Shown: piece after piece, positions 30,534 through 35,076 of the stretch
How the letters are laid out: each line of letters begins with the position of its first letter
Numbering within the stretch: position 1 is the first letter of the stretch
From: Lachnospiraceae bacterium
GTDB lineage: Bacteria > Bacillota > Clostridia > Lachnospirales > Lachnospiraceae
Assembly (NCBI GenBank): GCA_017526985.1
Contig: JAFXQR010000181.1
Span: 1-35,076, forward strand
Direction: 5' to 3'
Length of the DNA: 35,076 nt
Position numbers and translations under genes: made by a program
The notes under the pieces: model-generated
What the model saw: the letters and a program-made list of their open reading frames with translations, nothing else
What the model was told of the DNA's origin: nothing
The model's database searches: none

Positions 30534-31386
30534 AGTATGACTTGTATGTACCAACTACTACACGATCCAGCCCGGCGTAGTCCTTCACCGTACGGATCTC
30601 CGTATAGCCCTGTGCCTTCATCAGCGCCTCCACTGCCGGCGCCTGCGTGCATCCGATCTCCAGATACAGCCGGCCCTCCGCCGCAAAATGCTCCGGTGCT
30701 TCCGCGATGATCCTGCGGTAAAAATCCAGCCCGTCCGCACCGCCGTCCAGCGCCATATACGGATCGTGTTCCCGCACCTCCGGCATCAGCGTATCGATCT
30801 CCGCCGTCTCGATATAGGGCGGATTGGAAACGATGATATCAAAGCCCTTCGCCGCTTCTTCCGGCAATGCCGCAAACAGATCTCCCCGGTAAAATGCCGC
30901 CGGGATCTGCAGACGCTCTGCATTGTGCATTGCTACCGAAAGCGCATCTGCCGACAGATCTGTTCCGATCCCGGTAGCAGAATTGCTGTACTTTAAGATA
31001 CTTAATAAAATGCAACCGCTGCCCGTACACAGATCCAGCACTTTCGCTCCGGACGCACCGTCCTTTATGACTTCCTCCACCAGGATCTCCGTATCCGGTC
31101 TCGGTACCAGCACACGCCCGTCCACGGCAAATTCCAGTCCCATGAAATACTGCGAACCGGTGATATGCTGCAACGGTACCCTGCGGGCGCGTTCCCGGGT
31201 CACTTCCGAATACCGCGCTTCCTCCGCTCCCGTCAGAGTCCGTTCCGGCGCCAGCAGCATTGCCTGTCGGTCTGTACCGCAGACATACTCCAGCAGCAGT
31301 CTCGCATTCTGCTCCGCTTCCGGTACCTCTGCCGCCAGCAGTCGTTCCTTTCCCTGCAGATAAGCTTCCCGATAACTGATACTCAT
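30520..31386 (-). CDS. prmC: Release factor N5-glutamine methyltransferase
   Basis: This 288-residue protein methylates the GGQ glutamine of release factors using S-adenosylmethionine. It has the N-terminal helical domain (about 1-75), the linker LQHITGSQYFMGLEF, the SAM-binding motif VLDLCTGSGCILLS (about 116-129) and the active-site NPPY (188-191, IIVSNPPYIE). ATG 31384-31386 overlaps the yqhQ stop as ATGA, so the two are coupled. The last residues (LPSP) and the TGA come from the inserted REP-like repeat at 30490-30533, so the C-terminus is probably altered compared with relatives. Those residues are beyond the catalytic core, so activity should be kept. Confidence 0.97.
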   Translation of the reverse strand: MSISYREAYLQGKERLLAAEVPEAEQNARLLLEYVCGTDRQAMLLAPERTLTGAEEARYSEVTRERARRVPLQHITGSQYFMGLEFAVDGRVLVPRPDTEILVEEVIKDGASGAKVLDLCTGSGCILLSILKYSNSATGIGTDLSADALSVAMHNAERLQIPAAFYRGDLFAALPEEAAKGFDIIVSNPPYIETAEIDTLMPEVREHDPYMALDGGADGLDFYRRIIAEAPEHFAAEGRLYLEIGCTQAPAVEALMKAQGYTEIRTVKDYAGLDRVVVGTYKSYLPSP

Positions 31387-32462
31387 TCGTCCGCATCCTC
31401 GTTATTCTGCTTATTCGCTTGTATCCTTGCCAGGATCTCTTCGACCTCCAGCACACTGATCTCCAGGGTCTCTTCGCCGGTCTCCACCTCACGGCCGTCT
31501 GCTTCCACCCGCTTTTTCTTCACGGTTTTGGTCTTGAAATGCTTCTTCTGGAAGGCTTCCCAGTCAAATACTGCTTCCAAGGAGGCAATGGCCACTTCGA
31601 TCATTTCGTCATCCGGCTCCTTGGTGGTCACACGCTGCAGCCACAGTCCCGGTGCCGAGACGATATCCAGCAGGATGCTTTCCTTTGTCCCTGCCAGTTT
31701 CAGCAATTCATAAGAGATACCCGCGATCACCGGCACCAGTGCGATACGCAGCGCCATCCGCTTCCAGACTACATCCGTCTGTATAAAGAAGCAGAGCACG
31801 ATACCGATCAATACCACCAGGATCAGAAAACTCGTTCCGCAGCGTTTATGGAAACGGGAGGAACGCTTTACATTCTTTACCGTCAGCGGCCGTCCCGACT
31901 CAATGCAGTTGATACATTTGTGTTCCGCGCCGTGATACTGGTACAGCCGGCAGATATCCTTCATCAAAGCGATGCTTGCCACATAGATCAAAAAAACCAG
32001 GATACGCAGCACACCCTCGATCAACAGCACCAGAGAATGGTTGCGGATATATTTGCCCAGCAGTTCCGATACCGCATAAGGCAGCACCATAAACAGCAGG
32101 ATGGCAAATGCGACCGAGATCAGCACCGTGATCCCCATAGCCACATCATCTGCCTTATCGTGAAAAAGCTTTTCCAGAATGCCGTCTTCTTCCTCTTCTT
32201 CACCTTCCCCCACCTCGGCCGAGTAGGATAAGATATCCATCCCCAGCACCAGAGAATCCACAAAATTGAAGATACCTCGGATAAACGGGATCTTGCGCAG
32301 CAGGCTGTCCGGATTTCCCTTTGCCTTCTTTACCGACACATCAATGGTGCCATCCGGCTTGCGCACCGCCACTGCATACTCCTGCTTGTTGCGCATCATC
32401 ACGCCTTCTAAGACTGCCTGGCCGCCGATGCCGGAATAGACTGTTTTTCTTTTCTTTGCCAT
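31383..32462 (-). CDS. yqhQ: DUF1385 integral membrane protein (YqhQ-like)
   Basis: This 359-residue protein has the family N-terminus GGQAVLEGVMMRN, with about five hydrophobic segments between about 112 and 265. It carries the conserved motif YQYHGAEHKCINCIESG and the RFHKRCGTSFL segment, whose His and Cys residues suggest metal binding. A charged cytoplasmic tail follows (about 290-359). ATG 32460-32462 follows AGAGGAAAAC. In Firmicutes this gene usually lies between rpmE and prmC, as here. It overlaps prmC by four bases. Its biochemical role is not established. Confidence 0.93.
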   Translation of the reverse strand: MAKKRKTVYSGIGGQAVLEGVMMRNKQEYAVAVRKPDGTIDVSVKKAKGNPDSLLRKIPFIRGIFNFVDSLVLGMDILSYSAEVGEGEEEEEDGILEKLFHDKADDVAMGITVLISVAFAILLFMVLPYAVSELLGKYIRNHSLVLLIEGVLRILVFLIYVASIALMKDICRLYQYHGAEHKCINCIESGRPLTVKNVKRSSRFHKRCGTSFLILVVLIGIVLCFFIQTDVVWKRMALRIALVPVIAGISYELLKLAGTKESILLDIVSAPGLWLQRVTTKEPDDEMIEVAIASLEAVFDWEAFQKKHFKTKTVKKKRVEADGREVETGEETLEISVLEVEEILARIQANKQNNEDADE

Positions 32463-32483
32463 TTGTTTTCCTCTAAAGATACG

Positions 32484-32518
32484 AAAAAAGTTGGGACAGG
32501 GTTCTCCTATCCCAACTT
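32484..32518 (-). terminator. Intrinsic terminator after rpmE
   Basis: The stem AAGTTGGGA / TCCCAACTT (32488-32496 with 32510-32518) can extend inward. It is followed on the minus strand by six T's (complement of 32484-32489). It lies between rpmE and yqhQ, so read-through or partial termination would set yqhQ-prmC-prfA expression relative to the ribosomal protein. Confidence 0.86.
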
Positions 32519-32539
32519 CTCAATTTGCAAATACAAAAT

Positions 32540-32749
32540 CTACTTATTTGCAGCTACGCCGTACTTCTTGTTGAACTTATCTACACGACCACGAGCCTGG
32601 GTAGCCTTCTGCTGGCCGGTGTAGAACGGATGGCACTTGGAGCAGATTTCTACGTGGATCTCGGACTTTGTAGAACCGGTCACAAATGTGTTTCCGCAGT
32701 TGCAGGTTACGGTTGCCTGATAATACTCAGGATGGATTCCTTCTCTCAT
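32540..32749 (-). CDS. rpmE: 50S ribosomal protein L31, zinc-binding form
   Basis: This 69-residue protein starts [17 protein letters not shown]16, C18, C36 and C39 form the zinc site of the C+ type L31. The C-terminal KFNKKYG segment is conserved. ATG 32747-32749 follows AAGGAGTG. It has its own promoter candidate upstream and a strong terminator downstream. The zinc-containing form is the one usually replaced by a zinc-free paralogue under zinc limitation; no paralogue is in this window. Confidence 0.98.
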   Translation of the reverse strand: MREGIHPEYYQATVTCNCGNTFVTGSTKSEIHVEICSKCHPFYTGQQKATQARGRVDKFNKKYGVAANK

Positions 32750-32763
32750 TTTACACTCCTTCT

Positions 32764-32810
32764 TTCCACCTCACGGATAAACAAGGTTATTTCTTTATAC
32801 GTGTGTGGAA
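32764..32810 (-). promoter_or_regulatory. Possible structured leader of rpmE
   Basis: TTCCAC (32764-32769) and GTGGAA (32805-32810) can close a 6-bp stem over a roughly 35-base interior in the rpmE 5' leader, ending close to the ribosome binding site. Firmicute L31 genes can have autoregulatory leaders bound by L31. I cannot match a specific consensus by eye. Confidence 0.3.
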
Positions 32811-32836
32811 CACTCCATGTTTACAACAACTTCTAA

Positions 32837-32865
32837 AATGTACCACAATTTACTTTTGAATGCAA
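32837..32865 (-). promoter_or_regulatory. Candidate promoter of rpmE
   Basis: On the minus strand TTGCAT (32860-32865), a 17-base spacer and TACATT (32837-32842) precede rpmE by about 88 bases. The surrounding stretch is very AT-rich and contains the near-duplicate ACTTGCA. The match is moderate. Confidence 0.4.
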
Positions 32866-32902
32866 GTAAAATTTTTGCAAGTATATTTTTGCAGGCAGCT
32901 GT

Positions 32903-34315
32903 TTAATAAAATCTCGTCTTCTGGATCATCTGCACAAAATCTTTGTTGCTCTGCGTCTTGGCAAACATATCGATGATCTTGTCCACTGCATCATCCGGAC
33001 GTACGCCGTTGATCGCTTTGCGGATGGTGCTGATCGCTTCCAGTTCTTCCTTGGTGAGCAGCAGGTCTTCACGACGCGTACTGGACTTCGGAATATCGAT
33101 GGCCGGGAAGATACGGCGCTCGGAAAGCTTGCGGTCCAGTACCAGTTCCATGTTACCGGTACCTTTGAATTCCTCGTACACCACATCATCCATCTTGCTG
33201 CCGGTATCTACCAGTGCGGTTGCCAGGATCGTTAAGCTGCCGCCTTCACGCATATTACGCGCTGCACCGAAAAATCTCTTGGGCGGATGCATTGCCGCAG
33301 GGTCCAGACCGCCGGAAAGTGTACGGCCGCTGGGCGGAACCACCTGGTTGTACGCTCTGGTCAGACGGGTAATGGAATCCAGCAGGATGATAACATCTTT
33401 CTTATATTCTACCAGACGTCTTGCACGTTCCACCACCATCTCCGCCACACGCTTGTGGTGTTCCGGTGTCTCGTCGAAGGTGGAGTAGATGACCTCTACG
33501 CCCGGTCCGCCGACTTCTTCCTTCATATCCGTTACTTCCTCCGGACGCTCATCGATGAGCAGGATGATCATATGCATATCCGGATTGGTCACTTTGATGG
33601 ACTTTGCCACATCCTTCAGCAGCGTTGTCTTACCTGCCTTCGGCTGTGCCACGATCATACCACGCTGTCCCTTACCGATAGGGCTGATCAGGTCCATGAT
33701 ACGCATGGATACCGGCGCCCCCGGACGCTCCAGACGGATCTTCTGGTTCGGGAAGATCGGCGTCATCTCTTCAAAGTTCAGACGGTTCGGTGTGGTCTCC
33801 GGTGCATAACCGTTCACATTGGTCAGATACAACAGCGCACGGAATTTTTCCTTTTCCGTCTTGATCCTGGTGTTACCGGTCAGGATATCGCCGGTCTTCA
33901 AGCCGAAACGGCGGATTTGGCTCGGTGCCACATACACATCGTTTGCTCCCGGCAGGAAATTTTCGCAGCGGATGAAGCCGAACCCGCCCTGCATCACTTC
34001 CAGGATGCCGTTTACGGTCTGCCCGCTGTCCAGTTCCTTGATCTGCTCTTCGGTCAGAAGATCCACATCAAAAGCTTTCTTGCGTTCCGTCTTCTCGCCC
34101 TTTTCTCCCTTATCCTCCGCAGATGCCTTAGGTGCGATCAGTTCTGCCACCTTTGCCTGCTTTTCTTTTTCTTCCTCATCATCCTTCGCAACCATTGCGT
34201 CGATGAGGTCAGCTTTTTTCATGGTAGAAATGCCCTTGATGCCACGAAACTTCGCCATTTCCTTCAGGTCTGCCAGAGAAATGGTTTCATAACGTTCTCT
34301 CATGTTAGATGCCAT
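32903..34315 (-). CDS. rho: Transcription termination factor Rho
   Basis: This 470-residue hexameric RNA-dependent ATPase has a Rho N-terminal helical domain (about 8-45, SLADLKEMAKFRGIKGISTM). A charged Lys/Glu insert (about 44-82) follows, then the S1-like RNA-binding cold-shock domain (VNGILEVMQGGFGFIRCENFLPG). The ATPase domain has Walker A AQPKAGKTTLL (about 223-233), Walker B VIILLDSITRL, the Q-loop region YNQVVPPSGRTLSGG and the R-loop. ATG 34313-34315 follows GGAGG. It is upstream of rpmE as in other Firmicutes. A leader of about 165 bases precedes it. Confidence 0.98.
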   Translation of the reverse strand: MASNMRERYETISLADLKEMAKFRGIKGISTMKKADLIDAMVAKDDEEEKEKQAKVAELIAPKASAEDKGEKGEKTERKKAFDVDLLTEEQIKELDSGQTVNGILEVMQGGFGFIRCENFLPGANDVYVAPSQIRRFGLKTGDILTGNTRIKTEKEKFRALLYLTNVNGYAPETTPNRLNFEEMTPIFPNQKIRLERPGAPVSMRIMDLISPIGKGQRGMIVAQPKAGKTTLLKDVAKSIKVTNPDMHMIILLIDERPEEVTDMKEEVGGPGVEVIYSTFDETPEHHKRVAEMVVERARRLVEYKKDVIILLDSITRLTRAYNQVVPPSGRTLSGGLDPAAMHPPKRFFGAARNMREGGSLTILATALVDTGSKMDDVVYEEFKGTGNMELVLDRKLSERRIFPAIDIPKSSTRREDLLLTKEELEAISTIRKAINGVRPDDAVDKIIDMFAKTQSNKDFVQMIQKTRFY

Positions 34316-34487
34316 TCTGTTTCCTCCAAAAAATATAATAAAAATACTACATTGGTTTAACGATATATATATTTACGGTATAAGTACTATGCCCGAAAAC
34401 TTAATTATGTGCTAATCATTGATGGGATTTCCTAAACGAAATGTCCATGAATCAACTTACTGCTGTTTCTGATTACCTACGGCTTGC

Positions 34488-34516
34488 ATTATACACTATT
34501 TTTTTGAAAATGCAAA
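34488..34516 (-). promoter_or_regulatory. Promoter of rho with a long leader
   Basis: On the minus strand TTTGCA (34511-34516), a 17-base spacer and a perfect TATAAT (34488-34493) place the start near 34481. The resulting untranslated leader of about 165 bases (34316-34481) is very AT-rich near the gene and shows no obvious intrinsic terminator. A leader of this length fits possible autoregulation by Rho, which is known in other bacteria. Confidence 0.65.
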
Positions 34517-34524
34517 TACTTTTC

Positions 34525-34553
34525 TTGTACTTTTTCGGGCAAAATGATAAACT
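34525..34553 (+). promoter_or_regulatory. Candidate promoter of the malic enzyme gene
   Basis: TTGTAC (34525-34530), a 17-base spacer and TAAACT (34548-34553) precede the start codon by about 50 bases. The match is moderate. It is back to back with the rho promoter, 8 bases apart. Confidence 0.4.
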
Positions 34554-34604
34554 TATGAAATATACGGATTTCAAGCATTATTTTAGGAAAAAGGAGATAT
34601 CATC

Positions 34605-35076
34605 ATGACGAACGCTGAAAAAGCATTACAGTTACATGAAGAATGGAAAGGCAAGCTGAATACCACTGCCAAGGCTTCCGTGAAAACGGCAGAAGACTTG
34701 GCGCTGGCATACACACCGGGTGTTGCGGAACCCTGCAAGGTGATCGCGGAAGATCCCGAAGCTGCCTACAAATACACGATCAAGTCCAACACGATCCTGG
34801 TCGTATCCGACGGCAGCGCCGTTCTGGGTCTCGGCAACATCGGCCCGAAGGCTGCTATGCCGGTTATGGAAGGCAAGGCCGTATTGTTCAAGGAATTCGG
34901 CGGTGTAAATGCCGTACCGATCTGCCTGGATACTCAGGATACCGAAGAGATCATCAAAGCCGTAACATGGCTGGCTCCGGGCTACGGCGGCGTCAACCTG
35001 GAAGACATCAGTGCTCCGCGCTGCTTTGAGATCGAAGAAAGACTGAAAGAGACGCTAGACATCCCGGTATTCCATG
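34605..35076 (+). CDS. NAD(P)-dependent malic enzyme, partial (5' part)
   Basis: The first 157 codons are present and the frame is open at the window edge. ATG 34605-34607 follows AAGGAG at about 8 bases. Malic enzyme oxidatively decarboxylates malate to pyruvate. The N-terminal malic domain is clear: ALAYTPGVAEPCKVIAED, KSNTILVVSDGSAVLGLGN, GPKAAMPVMEGKAVLFKEF and NLEDISAPRCFEIEERL, which includes the metal-binding Glu-Asp region. The short N-terminus fits the compact prokaryotic type. The NAD(P)-binding half lies outside the window, so cofactor preference cannot be read. Confidence 0.96.
   Translation, partial: MTNAEKALQLHEEWKGKLNTTAKASVKTAEDLALAYTPGVAEPCKVIAEDPEAAYKYTIKSNTILVVSDGSAVLGLGNIGPKAAMPVMEGKAVLFKEFGGVNAVPICLDTQDTEEIIKAVTWLAPGYGGVNLEDISAPRCFEIEERLKETLDIPVFH

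Overview
The window looks like chromosome of a low-to-mid GC Gram-positive anaerobe of the class Clostridia, most likely Lachnospiraceae-like. Supporting signs are strong AGGAGG-type ribosome binding sites, meso-diaminopimelate dehydrogenase, an exosortase G (XrtG) locus, a class B sortase, a GGGtGRT/NifU-like gene pair, and the conserved gene order rho - rpmE - yqhQ - prmC - prfA. Almost every gene is on the minus strand; only a DtxR-like regulator, an AraC-like regulator and a malic enzyme read on the plus strand, each divergent from a minus-strand unit. No tRNA, rRNA, CRISPR array, transposase or phage gene was seen.

Layout. 1-2057: a GGGtGRT-family gene (cut by the window edge) and a NifU-like scaffold gene, divergent from a short DtxR-family regulator. 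2075-5204: a TPM-domain membrane protein and a double zinc-ribbon membrane protein in one overlapping unit. 5271-6257: ddh (lysine/peptidoglycan). 6458-7995: acyl-ACP thioesterase plus a putative papain/C39-like protein. 8107-9342: an SPFH protein and a small ribbon-helix-helix protein, with palindromes over their shared promoter. 9564-21896: a long unit centred on exosortase G. It holds a PTPS-like protein, a secreted cargo protein with a C-terminal sorting tail, XrtG, a family 2 glycosyltransferase, a membrane protein with a degenerate GGDEF-like domain, a second PTPS-like protein, a large GT-C-like membrane protein and a lipoprotein with a glycosidase-like barrel. A MORN/TPR protein and a DUF4190-like protein may belong to the same transcript. 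22069-28379: a cytoplasmic beta-glucan/cellooligosaccharide unit (GH3, GH5 and a LacI-type sensor fused to an intact GGDEF domain), divergent from an AraC-family regulator. 28402-34315: sortase B, prfA, prmC, yqhQ, rpmE and rho. 34605-35076: the start of a malic enzyme gene.

The most interesting region is the exosortase G unit. Its genes are joined by four consecutive 4-base start/stop overlaps, two of them using GTG or TTG starts. It combines an envelope sorting enzyme, glycosyl transfer, two pterin-synthase-fold proteins lacking the usual catalytic Cys motif, and two exported proteins (the sorted cargo and the lipoprotein) that appear to share a CBM9/DOMON-like carbohydrate-binding module. 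I infer a cell-surface glycoconjugate system. XrtG, its glycosyltransferase and a PTPS-related partner are a known association; the remaining parts and the substrate are not established.

Other notable features are a REP-like repeat that supplies the stop codon of prmC, an intrinsic terminator for srtB hidden in the 3' end of the convergent araC-like gene, and a GGGACGGTTC-type element with two alternative hairpins.
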